64,000 bases of DNA from NCBI RefSeq assembly GCF_046630445.1, contig NC_092335.1:632886001-632950000 (forward strand), read 5' to 3'. The stretch comes from Rutidosis leptorrhynchoides (taxonomy: Eukaryota > Streptophyta > Magnoliopsida > Asterales > Asteraceae). Below the pieces are notes generated by a model that was not told the origin of the DNA, searched no databases, and saw only the letters and a list, made by a program, of their open reading frames with translations. Numbering within the stretch: position 1 is the first letter of the stretch; each line of letters begins with the position of its first letter. The position numbers were made by a program, and so were the translations under genes. This document shows positions 1 to 12,139 of the stretch, piece by piece.

Positions 1-1222
1 CTTGATAATTATTTCCAGGCCTTTGGTTTATGTATGAAACATTCTCTCTTTGTTCCATTGTTTGTTCAATACTGAGACAATCTTTTGTCAAATGTGGTCC
101 TCCACACTGCTCACAACTAATTCGTATAGCGTGAATATCTTTAGTCATCTTTTCCATTCGTCTCTCGAAAGCATCTAACTTTGCGGAAATGGAATCAAAG
201 TCATGGCTAGAATCGGCTCTAGCCGCTTTAGATGAACGAATAATATCTTTTTCTTGGTGCCACTCATGTGAGTGGGATGCTGTGTTATCAATAATTTTGT
301 GAGCTTCGGTTGCGGTTTTCTTCATAATGGAACCACCAGCTGATGTGTCGATGTCTTTACGTGTAGCAACATCACATCCTTGGTAGAATATTTGTACTAT
401 TTGATAAGTGTCTAAACCATGCTGAGGACATCCTCTCAACAACTTTCCAAATCTTGTCCATGCCTCATATAGAGTTTCAATTGGCTTTTGCGTGAACGTA
501 ACAATTTCTCCTTGAAGTCTCACAGCTTTAGATGCCGGAAAGAATCTTTTAAGAAATTTCTCAACTAAAACACCCCATGTATCAATCGCTCCTTCAGGTA
601 ACGATTCTAACCAATCTTTGGCTTCTCCCTTTAAAGTCCAGGGAAATAACATGAGATAGATCTGTTCATCCTCAACTTCTCTGATTTTGAATAGAGTACA
701 GATCCTATTAAAGGTTCGAAGATGTTCGTTTGGATCTTCTTTTGGTGTACCACTAAATTGGCATTGATTAGTTACCATATGTAGGATTTGTCCTTTGATT
801 TCATAATCTGGCGCATTAATATCGGGTTGAGTAATGGCATGACCTTGGCCAGTGCGTGTGGCTCTCATTCGATCTTCCATACTTAGAGGTTCCTGATTTT
901 CCATGATTGGATTTGTTGAATCTGAATCACTAGGGGATTCTGATTTAATGGTTTCTTCCTCGACAATCTCTGGTTGAATGATTGGTGGTTCCGGAGGAAA
1001 TATTAGTGGTTCAGGATCTCTGAATTGTCCTTGAATATCCTCTGGGTTCTCAATTGTGAGGTCGGGTTCAAAAAATGGATTATCGGAAATTTGAATTGGA
1101 GTACTTGGTCGACTAGATGAGGATTCTAAAGAAAAATCAACGGCGACAATATTGGCTAGATGTCTTGATCGAGTTACAGGAGGTGAACGTATGAAAGGTG
1201 ATGAACGTTTTGCTCGGTGCAT
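1..1222 (-). CDS. Athila-type Gypsy gag, partial (runs off window)
   Basis: An open minus-strand frame starts at the ATG at 1222 (MHRAKRSSPF...) and stays open to the window edge, giving about 407 residues. It matches the retrotransposon gag capsid pattern, with a segment reading FSGTPKEDPNEHLRTF followed by LKGEAKDWLESLPEG and FLKRFFPASKA. A zinc knuckle of the CX2CX3HX4C form (CEQCGGPHLTKDC) lies near the left edge. Gag packages element RNA into cytoplasmic particles. The capsid motifs, the tRNA-Asp-like primer site and the long LTR upstream fit the Athila lineage of Ty3/Gypsy. Lineage is inferred by recognition only. The pol part is outside the window, so whether the element is whole cannot be judged. 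Confidence 0.8.
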   Translation of the reverse strand, partial: MHRAKRSSPFIRSPPVTRSRHLANIVAVDFSLESSSSRPSTPIQISDNPFFEPDLTIENPEDIQGQFRDPEPLIFPPEPPIIQPEIVEEETIKSESPSDSDSTNPIMENQEPLSMEDRMRATRTGQGHAITQPDINAPDYEIKGQILHMVTNQCQFSGTPKEDPNEHLRTFNRICTLFKIREVEDEQIYLMLFPWTLKGEAKDWLESLPEGAIDTWGVLVEKFLKRFFPASKAVRLQGEIVTFTQKPIETLYEAWTRFGKLLRGCPQHGLDTYQIVQIFYQGCDVATRKDIDTSAGGSIMKKTATEAHKIIDNTASHSHEWHQEKDIIRSSKAARADSSHDFDSISAKLDAFERRMEKMTKDIHAIRISCEQCGGPHLTKDCLSIEQTMEQRENVSYINQRPGNNYQ

Positions 1223-2460
1223 TCACAGAATATCCTATTAGTTATAAAAATAAAAATTATATAAGCTATCAAATTAATAGACTTTTCTGATTTTGCCCAC
1301 GTTTCGAATAGCCAAAAGATGCAGCAGGTAGCCAGGACCCTTTAAATCGGAAGCCCACAACTAGCCACTAACAAATCCAACTATTACTACGAACCAGAAA
1401 ATTTTGATGTCTATCAACTTAACCGCTTAAAATAATTTTTCGTTTTGAAATTTTAGAGAAGAAATAGAAAATTCTATGTCTTAAAAAAAAAAACTAGAGC
1501 GTAGAAATGAAAAAGAAAAAGTGCGTCGAAAAATAAAGGTCGAAAAATAAGGCGTCGAAAAATAAAGGTCGAAAAATAATAAGAAAGTAGCGCGTCGAAA
1601 CTTAAAAAGGAATCTAAACGAAAAACGGCAATTACTTAAAAGGTACTAAAATGTATAAACAGCGTCGCAAAATTCTAAAGCACCTAAATCTTAGTCTTAA
1701 AGAAAAAGCACTTAAGGGATTTTACGGCAAAGCCTAAAAATCTAGAAATATAAAAAAATAACTACGGCAAAAACTAGCTAGTTACGAATGATAAAAATAC
1801 AAATTACGATTAAACGATTAAAAAGATACAAAATTTAAAAATAAAACTAAAGTTATAAAAATACAATTTTTATAAAAATATTATTTTTATTTAGAGTATT
1901 TTATAAAAATATTAGTTTTATATATTAATAAACCTAATTAAAACTTAAAAATACAAAATCTAATTAAAACTTAAAACTAATTATATTAAATTACTAAACC
2001 CTAATTAGGTTATAATAATAATAATAATAATTAATAATACTCCGTAATTAATGCTGTACGAGGACCAGGTTTGAGTCTGTCAGACTGCTCCGCGAGTGCG
2101 GATTTATTGTGCCCAAAAACTCCGCGAGTGCGGAGGTTGCAGATTCAAGCGAGACAGGTTCAAATTCGTGCAGGTTAAGTTTTTTTATTTTATTTTTAAA
2201 TATTAATTTTCTGTTTTTAATTTAAATAAAATATTTATATAAATTAAATAAAAACTTATATTTAAAAACTAAAATAGAAATAAAAATACTTTATAATTTT
2301 ATATATTTTAAACAAACTCTTAAAAATATATATATTTTGTTTTTTTTTTTTTCTTTTTGTATTTTTAATATTTAAAACGTATTTTTACAAAAAGAAATTA
2401 AAACTTAATAAAAATCTTTTTTTTTATATAGCGTTTCGCTTTCGGCGTTTAAGTGTTCCC
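1223..2460 (-). other. Athila leader between primer site and gag
   Basis: This 1.2-kb stretch has no open frame. It holds a short irregular repeat of cgtcgaaaaataaagg (about 1510-1600), very AT-rich DNA, and two copies of the dyad CTCCGCGAGTGCGG near 2086-2135 that also occurs in the LTR. A block at 1288-1355 resembles the leader of an unrelated Copia fossil elsewhere in the window (see findings). Confidence 0.6.
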
Positions 2461-2483
2461 CGACAGCGGCGGCAAAATTTACT
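2455..2483 (-). promoter_or_regulatory. Athila primer binding site
   Basis: On the minus strand, directly after the LTR end, the sequence reads tgccgccgctgtcggggaac. It resembles the tRNA-Asp-type primer site usual for Athila elements, which fixes both the LTR edge and the orientation. Confidence 0.65.
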
Positions 2484-4368
2484 TGATGTGTGCGAGGTGT
2501 AGTACGAAATAGCTTATAATTTTACTACGAAATACTATTAAATACAATACAATTTTACACAAGTTATTTATTTATTTATTGAATGGATATACCTAAACCT
2601 TGCTACAACACTTATAGGCAGTGTACCTAATCGTATAGTAGTGTAGTTTTTAGTAAGTCCGGTTCGTTCCACAGGGATACAGTAAACAAGTTTAACGCTA
2701 TAATTATTTTAACCTATAATTGTAAAAATATAAATATATATATAAGTAGTATTATTATAAAAAGGGGGTTTTACCGTTTAGTGACCGGTTTGTCGATTTT
2801 TAAAACTTAAATCGCAATTAAAACCTAATGCAAAAATAATAAATTTAAATAGAACTTATTTTAAAGCGTAAAGTAAACGACGATAATTAAAATTGCGATA
2901 ATTAAAAGTGCGATAAATAAAATTGCGATAAGATAATAAATAAAGGAATTATGCTTATTTAAACTTCCGTAATCATGATGTTCGGCGTGTTGATTTTAGT
3001 TTATTACCATGGGTTAATTGTCCTTTGTCCTGGATTATTCGATACGTCCATCTGGTTTTTGTCCATAATAGTCCATCGGTCATAAATATAAAGTGCGAGT
3101 GTCCTCGTCAAATTACCCTTATACCCGAAGTCAAATATTCTAACTAATTGGGGACTTAAACTGTAACTAGGTCTTAATGCTTTGTTAATGATCACACCAG
3201 GATATCGACTGCGTGTAACCCAAGGTTTTAATACGTTGTTAACAATTATACCAAGTATCCTTGTATATAATTCACCCCTGTTTTAATGAGTCCATTGACT
3301 ATTAATTCATTCCCGTGTCCGGTTAAATGAACGATTATTAGTACTTATAAATATCCCGCCCATCGTGTCCGATTGAGTGTATGTGGTTATTTATAGGTAC
3401 GTCCAATTGTAAATCTTTATATTAAATTAACGAACTATCATTCAGTTAAACAAATATAAAGCCCATTAATAGCCCATACTCTAATTTTCACAAGTGTCGG
3501 TCTTTTGTCTAAACCTCAATTATGGTACAAAGCCCAATTACCCAATCTTAATATTTAGCCCAACATTATGATTACTTCGATTTAAATAAGCATAATAATA
3601 ACTTAGCTACGAGATATTAATAAAAATAATTTAAACATAACTTACAATGAGTATTAATAGCGTAGCGTTACACGGATAGAGTTTCGACTTATGACCTTAA
3701 AACATTCGCCAAAATAACCTTATTATTATTAAACTTAATTTAAAATTAAAATTATAATATATAAATATATATATATCGTATATGATATGAGAAAGGAAAA
3801 GAAAAAGGTGTGTTCATCGAGCAGAATTCGCGGCCTTTTATAGGCCCACGTTTCACTGTTGAGCTCCGCGAGTGCGGAGGTTTTCTTCATCAAAGCTCCG
3901 CGAGTGCTGAGTTATGGATTCCAGCTCACCAAAATGATTTAAACGTGGGCTGCTTATAAATATAATATATAATAATATATATAATTAATTATATATTATA
4001 TTTTATTCTTGTGCATAGTTGATTCGTAATTTTTGGTCCGTTGCGTCGTGCGCTGAAAGTTGGTTCATGTCTCGGTTCCGGATTTTCGAACGCCTTTTCG
4101 TATGATTTAATATCTTGTACTTTGCATTTTGCGACTTGTACCCTTGTCATTTTTAGACGTTTCTCATCAATAAAATGAACCACTTGGATTGTAACTTGTA
4201 CATTTGAGCTTTTTGTTCATTTGCGACTTCAAATCGTCGAATCTGTCTTTTGTCTTCACCTTTTATTATTTAAACGAATATCACTTGTAAATAGAACAAT
4301 AGCAACTAAAAGCTTGTCTTTCTTGAAGGATAATGCTATGAAATATATGTTCGTTTTTAGCATTATCA
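2484..4368 (-). repeat. Athila 5' LTR
   Basis: The 1885-bp LTR begins TGATGTGTGCG beside the primer site and ends GCATTATCA, so the termini are TG...CA with a TGAT/ATCA inverted match. The U3 terminus carries a 10-bp inverted repeat (gataatgcta at 4329 and tagcattatc at 4358). Two GC-rich dyads of the CTCCGCGAGTGCGGAG type sit near 3865-3912 inside otherwise AT-rich DNA. The far edge at 4368 is inferred from terminal symmetry, since the partner LTR is outside the window. Confidence 0.65.
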
Positions 4369-4945
4369 TAGGGCATTTTTAAGGAGGGAGTTTTGGGATT
4401 TTTCACTTTAAACCTTGTACTTTAAATTAACTTAAATAATCCCTAAACTTGTTTAAGACTTAATTAAGTTATATACATTAAACTTTAATTTATTACCTTT
4501 TGTTCACGAAAATTAATTAACTTATTATTTCCGTCTTTTATTAATTTGCCAATTAATGTATAAAGTTAATTTATAATTCTTAATACTTAACAATCGTTAA
4601 TTAAAGTTTAATCGTTAAGTTTAATTATATTGTTTTGGGCATTTAATAAGGAAAAGTATAGAATGGAAAAATGAGGGTCGTTATAGTGGTGTTTGACTAT
4701 CTTAGGTGACTTTGATGGGTAAAGGGTTTTAAGTGATTTTAACCCGGGCATAATCTCAATAATCAACTCATACATTGCTTGATCTTGTGTTACTAAGCTT
4801 ATGTGAATTTGCAAGGTAAAATTGGATTAAGAATATTTACTAGTTCAAACAACTTAAGTTATAACAATTTGGGGAAAACAAGGGCCATCTGAGCATAAAG
4901 AGGATTGGATAAGTGAACACTCTCTATCATATTGATTTATTCTCA
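4369..4945. other. Unassigned AT-rich DNA between two elements
   Basis: No gene or repeat family is recognised here. This is the DNA into which the Tekay element inserted; it resumes at 14426 on the far side. Confidence 0.5.
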
Positions 4946-4950
4946 TTTCT
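4946..4950. repeat. Target site duplication of Tekay element (TTTCT)
   Basis: TTTCT lies immediately before the LTR start and again at 14421-14425 after the other LTR. The matching 5-bp pair shows a single clean insertion spanning 4951-14420. Confidence 0.9.
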
Positions 4951-7249
4951 TGAAACAACCCAACCCGTATTCCATACGATAAATTTTTTTTTTTATAATT
5001 CACATTTGCGTGCCAATGAAATATGTAAACCATTCCACAAGTTTCATTTAAAACGTACCACAATCTAAATGTTTACAAGGCACGAAGGCCATTAATTAAG
5101 TTTAATACAAGTTCGACCCACTACAAATGATAGTTTATAATCCAAACGACACCCCGAGCATGGTTTGGGACTAAACTATCCAAAACGTTAGGCCAACTTC
5201 CCAAAAGCTCCAACGAAACTTCATCAAGGACACTTAGCGCCCAACAACCCCTTTTCCCTTATCCGCACCTGCATCTAAAAGGATAAACAACGAGAGGGTA
5301 AGCTAAAGCTTAGTGAATGCAATAATTATACACATACATATATAATATACCTACTTGCAAACACTCAAATACACTTACCGAAATACATGCTAGCAACACA
5401 ATTAGTTTATCATCAATACAAGGCTACCAACCTCCAATATCACAAGCTAGCATAACAATCGCATAATTATATATAACTCGAACAATATAATAAGCCTTCA
5501 CTTACAACACAAATAACCATGGTTAACCAATCGTACTAGGGAATGGCACCCGCGAAAGGCCATCGGAGTTCACAACATCCATTAGTATACTTAGCACCTC
5601 GTATAACTAACCCCCGGGTGGCATCTTAACACCTCGATACTTCACCCTCGGGTGGCGTCTTAACACCTCGACACTTCACCCTTTATTATGGAGTGGCGTC
5701 TTAACACCTCGACACTTCACTCCTAGGTGGCATCTTAACACCTCGATGCTTCACCTTGAGTGGCATCTTAACACCTCGATGCTTCACTCGTCACGTAAAA
5801 CGTGGTGTCTTAGCACCTCGACACTTCACATCTCACGCTACAACAAATAGATACATTATATACCTACGCATATAATTATTCCACTCACCTTAACGATTCG
5901 GTGATGATTATGCACTTCCGAACTTCAACGCAATGTACCTAATACATTAAGTACACTTTCAATACACAACTAGTTGGACTAGACACCAACATTTAACACT
6001 TGAGCATTTTATGACCCGATGGCATTAAATGACTCATTTACACCAAAACCGCCCATAAATGGCCAAGACCCATCATAAATCACCAAAAGCTAGTGATTAT
6101 AGTCCAATATCAACGACTAACACCATTTAGGGTATTTTCGTACCCATCTTGCCCAAACTAGGTCGACATTACCCATTTGACCCATTTTAACTCTTAGCCT
6201 TACCAATTTGGTCAAACTTAACCCATTTACAAAGCTTTCATCATTTAACAAGTGTATTAGTGCCTAACAACACAATTAACACTTAAAATTCACAATTCAC
6301 ATGACCAAACCCTAGATTATAGCTATTAGGGTTTCATTACAACAACATAACCCAAATTCACCCATATTACCCCCAAATGGGTCTTACAAGTTCCAAATGA
6401 ACCAAACCCTAGCATAAACCAATTAAAACTCAAAACATGGAGTTAGGACTTACCAACACTATCAAGTCGTAGCTAAGAACGAGGAGAACAATATTACTTC
6501 TTGCTCCTAAGATCGAATCTCAATTCTTCACCTTCAAATCTCAAGTTTAATCTAAGTGGGTTTTGTGTTTTGAGAGGATAATGGAGAAGAAAATGGAAAA
6601 GAAAATGAATAAAATGGATAAGTGGTTGAGACTTAAAGTCTCCATCAGATTTGTACGCAAAAAGACGATTATACCCCTCAATCACATTATTTTAAAAACA
6701 AAACCCGGAACCAGTTCACCCAGCGGGTCGCGGCGCGGCCCCAATTGTCGCGGCGCGGCATTTAACTGATTTCCCCGGAATGGTTAACAAGCCTCCTGGA
6801 ATTTGTTCACGTTGTATGCCGCGGCGCGACCACTTTTGTCGCGGCGCGGCATTTAACTAATTTTTCTGGTTGCCTTAATACCCTTCCTGAAATTGGTTTG
6901 CTTTGTTTGTCGCGGCGCGGCCAAGACCCTCGCGGCGCGGCCAAGACCCTCGCGGCGCGGCAATGGCCTGCAACTGGCCACCTTGACAACTTAACACAAC
7001 TATCGATTTATTCGACTTGTTCACGCTTCCTATATACGTTTAAACTTCGTCTTTAAGTCTCACGAGACTTAACGCTATCAAGACCCATGTAAAAACTTAT
7101 ATGTGCATGCGTTCTCAAATATATATATATATATATATTTACACATAACTAACACCTTAACTCTTTTAATCACATAAACGAACGAGTTATAAGCGTAACA
7201 ATGATTAAGTTTGTACCTTTAAATGTGTACGGGAAAACGGGATGTTACA
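4951..7249 (-). repeat. Tekay 3' LTR
   Basis: This 2299-bp LTR starts TGAAACAACCC and ends GATGTTACA. It carries six tandem units of a 33-42-bp repeat with core tcttaacacctcg (about 5617-5830), seven GC-rich dyads of the TCGCGGCGCGGC type (about 6725-6962) and a short (TA)n run near 7126. It has one more 20-bp dyad unit than the 5' LTR. Confidence 0.9.
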
Positions 7250-10200
7250 ACTCTCCCCCACTTGAATCGGAGCGCGTCCTCGCGATCCAAGCCGCATGAC
7301 AAGAGGGAAGATAAACCAACACGAATTCTTCGGGCTCCCAAGTAAACTCGGAACCTTTACTACGACGCCATTGAACTTTAAAAGTCCCCACTTCTTTATT
7401 TCTCAACCTTTTGACCTTCTCATCTAGTATGGCAATCGGCTCCTCAATATATTCTAACTTATTGTTTAGCTCAATCTCGTCCAACGGCACCCATGATGAA
7501 TCGTCCGCAAGACACTTACGGAGATGGGAAACATGGAATGTATTATGGATCCCCGCAAGCTCTTCAGGTAATTCCAAACGATACGCGACTTCACCAACAC
7601 AAGCTAAAACCTTAAATGGCCCAATAAACCGAGGAGCTAACTTTCCCCGTTTTCTAAACCGAATAATGCCTTTCCATGGCGAAACCTTAAGCATCACCAT
7701 GTCGCCTTCTTGAAATTCGATCATTCGTCTACGTTTATCGGCATACGACTTTTGTCTATCTTGAGCCTTTTTCAAATGATCCCGAATCATATCAATCTTG
7801 CTATTCGTCTCTAAAACCAAATCGGTACTCCCGATTTCTCTTTGACCAATTTCACCCCAACAAATCAGAGTTCGGCACCTCCGCCCATAAAGCATCTCAT
7901 AAGGTGGCATCCCGATACTAGTGTGATAACTATTATTGTACGAGAATTCCACCAAAGGCAAATGCTCGTCCCAACTACCACCAAAGTCAATGATGCACGC
8001 CCGTAACATATCCTCCAAGGTTTGATTCGTACGTTCGGTTTGACCGTCCGTTTGAGGATGAAACGCCGTGCTTAATTTTAATTGCGTACCCATATCTTCA
8101 TGAAACTTTTCCCAAAACCGAGATGTAAAACGAGTATCTCGATCCGAAACAATAGATATAGGAACCCCATGTCGCGAGACCACTTCCTTGATAAACAACT
8201 TAGCCAAGGCCTCCGACGATATTGCTTCTTTAATGGGAAGAAACAAAGCACTTTTCGTCAATCTATCAACAATCACCCAAATAGTATCAAATTGGGTTCT
8301 TGCCGTTTTCGGCAACTTGGTAATAAAATCCATGGTAATATGCTCCCACTTCCACATCGGAATTTCTAGCGGTTGCAACTTACCATACGGCTTTTGGTGT
8401 TCGGCTTTAACTTGCAAACACGTGACGCATTGTTCAACATACTTAACAACATCACGTTTCATGCCCGGCCACCAATAATCTTTCCTCAAATCAAGGTACA
8501 TCTTCGTCGCACCCGGGTGAATGGAATACTTAGACTTGTGCGCTTCATCAAGAAGCACCTTTCGGAAATCCCCCATCTTAGGTACCCACACCCTTCCTTG
8601 AAAGGACAACAAACTTTGGGGGCCCAACGTAATAAACTCCGTTTGCCCCACGATCCGCTCTTCACGTTTGTTATGAACAAAAGCTTCAATTTGAATCTCA
8701 CCGAGCTTTTCGAGAAAGTCATTAGTAATTGTCATGCGTAACAATCCTAAACGTATAGCCGGATGTTGATTCTTTCGACTTAACGCATCCGCGACTACAT
8801 TCGCCTTGCCCGGATGGTAAAGTATCTCACAATCATAATCTTTCACCACATCCATCCACCTACGTTGGCGATAATTCAAATCTCGTTGATTGAAAAGGTG
8901 TTTCAAACTCTTGTGATCCGAATAAATCGTACTCTTGACACCATACAAGTAATGGCGCCAAATTTTCAACGCATGTACCACCGCTGCCAACTCAAGATCA
9001 TGAGTCGGATATCTCGTTTCGTGTTCCTTTAATTGTCGAGAGGCGTAAGCGATGACTTTACCTCTTTGCATTAGAACACACCCGAGCCCATTTAACGAAG
9101 CATCACAATACACCGTCATGTCTTCTACACCTTCCAGCAACACTAACACCGGAGCTTGACACAACTTCTCTTTTAACAATTGAAAAGCAATTTCTTGCTC
9201 GTTCTCCCAATTAAACCTCGCGTTCTTTCTTGTTAACTTTGTCAATGGAGAAGCGATTTTGGAAAAGTCTTGGATAAACCGACGATAATAATCGGCCAAT
9301 CCGAGAAAACTTCGGATTTCCGTAGGCGTAGTCGGTCGTCCCCAACTCTTCACCGTTTCTATCTTCCCCGAATCTACTTGAATACCGTCTTTGCTCACAA
9401 TGTGGCCAAGGAATTGAACCTCCCTTAGCCAAAATTCACATTTGGAGAACTTAGCATACAACTTCTCCCTTCGTAACGTCTTCAATACTTCACGCAAATG
9501 ACGTTCATGTTCGTTCATACTCTTCGAATAAACAAGTATGTCGTCGATGAACACAATTACCGACTTGTCCAACATAGGTTGGCACACTCGGTTCATAAGA
9601 TCCATGAATGCCGCCGGTGCATTCGTAAGACCAAAAGGCATAACCACAAATTCAAAATGCCCATAACGCGTTCGAAAAGCCGTTTTCTCAATATCTTCCT
9701 CACGGATCCGCATTTGGTGATAGCCGGACCGTAGGTCGATTTTTGAGAAATACGTCGCACCTTGGAGTTGGTCAAACAAATCGTCGATCCGAGGCAATGG
9801 ATAACGATTCTTTATCGTCACTTTGTTCAACTCCCGATAATCGATGCACATCCGCATACTACCATCCTTCTTCTTCACAAATAACACCGGAGCGCCCCAT
9901 GGCGAAGCACTCGGTCGAATAAAACCCTTTTCAAGTAACTCTTGGGTTTGATTTAACAACTCTAGCATTTCCGTCGGCGCTAAACGGTAAGGAGTTTTAG
10001 CAATGGGAGTAGCTCCCGGAACCAACTCAATGCGAAATTCAACCTGTCTTTCCGCCGGAACACCCGGTAACTCGTCCGGAAAAACATCACCGAATTCACT
10101 AACCACCGGAATTTCACGAATAGGTGGTGGCTCATCACGAGTATAAACAACATGGGCAAGAAAAGCCATGCCACCACTAACAAGGAAACGACGTGCCCGT

Positions 10201-11756
10201 GCAAAAGAACATACCGGCACAAGTCTTCTTCGCTTATCGCCATGAATAATTAACTCTCCCCCACTTGGGGTCTTCACACGAATAGACTTTTCATGGCATG
10301 CAATATCGGCTCTATTTCGATCGAGCCAATCCATACCCACAACGATATCAAAATCGCCCAAAGTCATAGGGATGAGATCAATTTTAAAGTTTTCGGCACC
10401 AAAAACAACATCACAATTATTACACACATCAACCACTAACACCGTCTTGCCGTCCGCTATTTCGACTTCTACCGGACGACTTAACTTAGCTAATGGTTTA
10501 TTAAGTTTAGGCACAAATTTTGGTGACACGAACGACAAGTTAGCACCACTATCGAAAAGTATCCTTGCCGGATTAGAATTAACCATGAAAGTACCTGAGA
10601 CGACTTCGTTGGATTGCTTGGCTTCATCATTCGTCATCAAATAGTTGCGACCCCTAGCCGTACCCGCCGCCTTCTCTAGATGCTTAACATTATCGTTTCG
10701 CAAATCGGGACACTCCGGCTTCTTATGCCCTTCTTTACCGCAATTAAAACAAGTGAGCTTGTTTCCGGAAGATGGTTTCGGACAGTCACGAGCCATATGA
10801 CCCGCTTGCCCACAATTGTAGCACGAAAAAGAAAAACCACTGGAAGCGCCCTTCTTCACGCTATTGACACTTTCGGAACCCTTCTTGTTCTTGTTCTTCT
10901 TGTTTGAAAAGTTAGAATGACTAGAACCTTCAAACTTTCTTTTAGAAAAAACGAAATCACTTCTCCTTGGAACTTCCGGCTCAAAACCCCGAGCCAATTC
11001 AAATAACTCTTCAAAGGACTTAGCCGCTCCTCGACTGATCTTACCCTTATACTCATCATTCATGGTACGGTAGAAATCTTTCATTAGCTTGTGATCGTCA
11101 CCCACATATTCCGGACAAAAACGAGTCTTTGCCAAGAAGGTAGACTTGAGAGTAACCAAGTCCATTGAACCTTGTTGCAAATTGTGCAATTCGTCCCGGA
11201 TTCTATCAAGATCGGAAGAAGTTCGGTATTCTTTGAAAAATTCCTTCTTAAACTCCTCCCACGTCAAACTCATGCATTGATCTTCACCATATAATTGAAT
11301 CTTATCGCCCCACCACAACTTGGCCTCCTCACGCAGCATGCTAGACCCGTACCTCGTCTTCTTCTCGGGAGGACACTCCGCAGTACGGAAAGCCCCTTCG
11401 ATGTCGGAGATCCAACATGTGCTTTTCAACGGATCTCGTACCCCATTAAACATCGGAGGTTGAGCATCCTTGAAATTTTTGTAATGGAAGTCTCGCCTTC
11501 CATGCCCACCATTACCGTCACCCCCTTCACCCCGAGGATAAACGTTTCTAGCTTCGAATGCCTCTTCGATCGCGGCATTCATTCTTTCATCGATTAACTC
11601 GGTTATTTGTTCGTCAACCGATTCCTGAAAGACCCTTTTAACATCCGCAAGAAACTCCGCTTTTTGTCTCTTAAAGATGGCCTCAACCTTGGCCGTAAAC
11701 TCGGAGTCCTCGCTCGTACCTCCGTCATGGTTATCGGGTCCGTTTCTCGTCTTCAT
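7245..11756 (-). CDS. Tekay gag-pol polyprotein
   Basis: A single uninterrupted frame of 1503 residues, of full length for a Tekay gag-pol. Domains in order: gag capsid (about 90-290), two CCHC zinc knuckles (about 311-348), aspartic protease with DSGA near 401, reverse transcriptase with the FIDD catalytic box near 744, RNase H starting YCDAS near 890, integrase with an HHCC zinc domain (about 1080-1122) and a DDE core (about 1150-1250), and a chromodomain-like end (about 1440-1490, with [15 protein letters not shown]). The chromodomain of such elements directs integration to heterochromatin. The start ATG lies 384 bp inside the 5' LTR edge. The stop overlaps the first bases of the 3' LTR by 5 bp. 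No break is evident in the frame. Confidence 0.93.
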   Translation of the reverse strand: MKTRNGPDNHDGGTSEDSEFTAKVEAIFKRQKAEFLADVKRVFQESVDEQITELIDERMNAAIEEAFEARNVYPRGEGGDGNGGHGRRDFHYKNFKDAQPPMFNGVRDPLKSTCWISDIEGAFRTAECPPEKKTRYGSSMLREEAKLWWGDKIQLYGEDQCMSLTWEEFKKEFFKEYRTSSDLDRIRDELHNLQQGSMDLVTLKSTFLAKTRFCPEYVGDDHKLMKDFYRTMNDEYKGKISRGAAKSFEELFELARGFEPEVPRRSDFVFSKRKFEGSSHSNFSNKKNKNKKGSESVNSVKKGASSGFSFSCYNCGQAGHMARDCPKPSSGNKLTCFNCGKEGHKKPECPDLRNDNVKHLEKAAGTARGRNYLMTNDEAKQSNEVVSGTFMVNSNPARILFDSGANLSFVSPKFVPKLNKPLAKLSRPVEVEIADGKTVLVVDVCNNCDVVFGAENFKIDLIPMTLGDFDIVVGMDWLDRNRADIACHEKSIRVKTPSGGELIIHGDKRRRLVPVCSFARARRFLVSGGMAFLAHVVYTRDEPPPIREIPVVSEFGDVFPDELPGVPAERQVEFRIELVPGATPIAKTPYRLAPTEMLELLNQTQELLEKGFIRPSASPWGAPVLFVKKKDGSMRMCIDYRELNKVTIKNRYPLPRIDDLFDQLQGATYFSKIDLRSGYHQMRIREEDIEKTAFRTRYGHFEFVVMPFGLTNAPAAFMDLMNRVCQPMLDKSVIVFIDDILVYSKSMNEHERHLREVLKTLRREKLYAKFSKCEFWLREVQFLGHIVSKDGIQVDSGKIETVKSWGRPTTPTEIRSFLGLADYYRRFIQDFSKIASPLTKLTRKNARFNWENEQEIAFQLLKEKLCQAPVLVLLEGVEDMTVYCDASLNGLGCVLMQRGKVIAYASRQLKEHETRYPTHDLELAAVVHALKIWRHYLYGVKSTIYSDHKSLKHLFNQRDLNYRQRRWMDVVKDYDCEILYHPGKANVVADALSRKNQHPAIRLGLLRMTITNDFLEKLGEIQIEAFVHNKREERIVGQTEFITLGPQSLLSFQGRVWVPKMGDFRKVLLDEAHKSKYSIHPGATKMYLDLRKDYWWPGMKRDVVKYVEQCVTCLQVKAEHQKPYGKLQPLEIPMWKWEHITMDFITKLPKTARTQFDTIWVIVDRLTKSALFLPIKEAISSEALAKLFIKEVVSRHGVPISIVSDRDTRFTSRFWEKFHEDMGTQLKLSTAFHPQTDGQTERTNQTLEDMLRACIIDFGGSWDEHLPLVEFSYNNSYHTSIGMPPYEMLYGRRCRTLICWGEIGQREIGSTDLVLETNSKIDMIRDHLKKAQDRQKSYADKRRRMIEFQEGDMVMLKVSPWKGIIRFRKRGKLAPRFIGPFKVLACVGEVAYRLELPEELAGIHNTFHVSHLRKCLADDSSWVPLDEIELNNKLEYIEEPIAILDEKVKRLRNKEVGTFKVQWRRSKGSEFTWEPEEFVLVYLPSCHAAWIARTRSDSSGGEL
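7250..7262 (-). promoter_or_regulatory. Tekay polypurine tract
   Basis: On the minus strand aagtgggggagag directly precedes the 3' LTR. It is the primer site for plus-strand DNA synthesis and fixes the inner edge of this LTR. Confidence 0.8.
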
Positions 11757-12120
11757 TCTATAAAACGGAATAGGTTAAACAACGAAACGAAAAGACATAA
11801 CACGTACGTATATACATATACACCACACTGCCCATCTTGCTCAACAATCGTCGTACATCGCTCGTTTGACACGATTTGATCCCGTAACAATGGTAGCTAG
11901 TCATTGTCACGCGAGCACATCGCATTAACTTGCTAGTACAACGTCTATCTGGCTTGATGATTACAAATACCACACAAAACAATTAGTGCAAGGTTAATTC
12001 ACATAAACCCTAGCACTAACAATTCCCGTTCCGACCCAAAGTCCTACAAGTCCCGCATAAAACGCGTACACACTAAAGTCTAAGTCTAGGCACCTATCTC
12101 AAGTCGCCTAAATCCCTTAG
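11757..12120 (-). other. Tekay leader
   Basis: Untranslated leader of about 360 bp between the primer site and the gag start. No open frame or repeat was seen. Confidence 0.6.
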
Positions 12121-12138
12121 ACCATGCTCTGATACCAC
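12121..12138 (-). promoter_or_regulatory. Tekay primer binding site (tRNA-Met type)
   Basis: On the minus strand the sequence after the LTR reads gtggtatcagagcatggt, the standard complement of initiator tRNA-Met used by Tekay and many Copia elements. Confidence 0.9.
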
Positions 12139-12139
12139 T

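Larger units (their letters stand above)
1..4368 (-). mobile_element. Athila-type Ty3/Gypsy element, 5' part
   Basis: Reading the minus strand, the order is LTR (4368 to 2484), primer binding site, leader of about 1.2 kb, then gag running off the window. The element is older than nothing that can be tested here, because its second LTR and the far target duplication are not visible. The 5-bp flank beside the LTR is taggg (4369-4373). Confidence 0.8.

Noticed and set aside
4608-4814. Short frames between the Athila and Tekay elements
   Set aside because: AT-rich chance frames without motif or conservation.
5590-5830. Regular repeats resembling a CRISPR array
   Set aside because: The units are direct tandem repeats inside an LTR with no unique spacers, in plant nuclear DNA.
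6563-6769. A 68-codon frame starting MCFERIMEKK, seen also at 13750 and 43224
   Set aside because: It lies inside Tekay LTRs and is repeated only because the LTR is repeated; no domain and no independent support.
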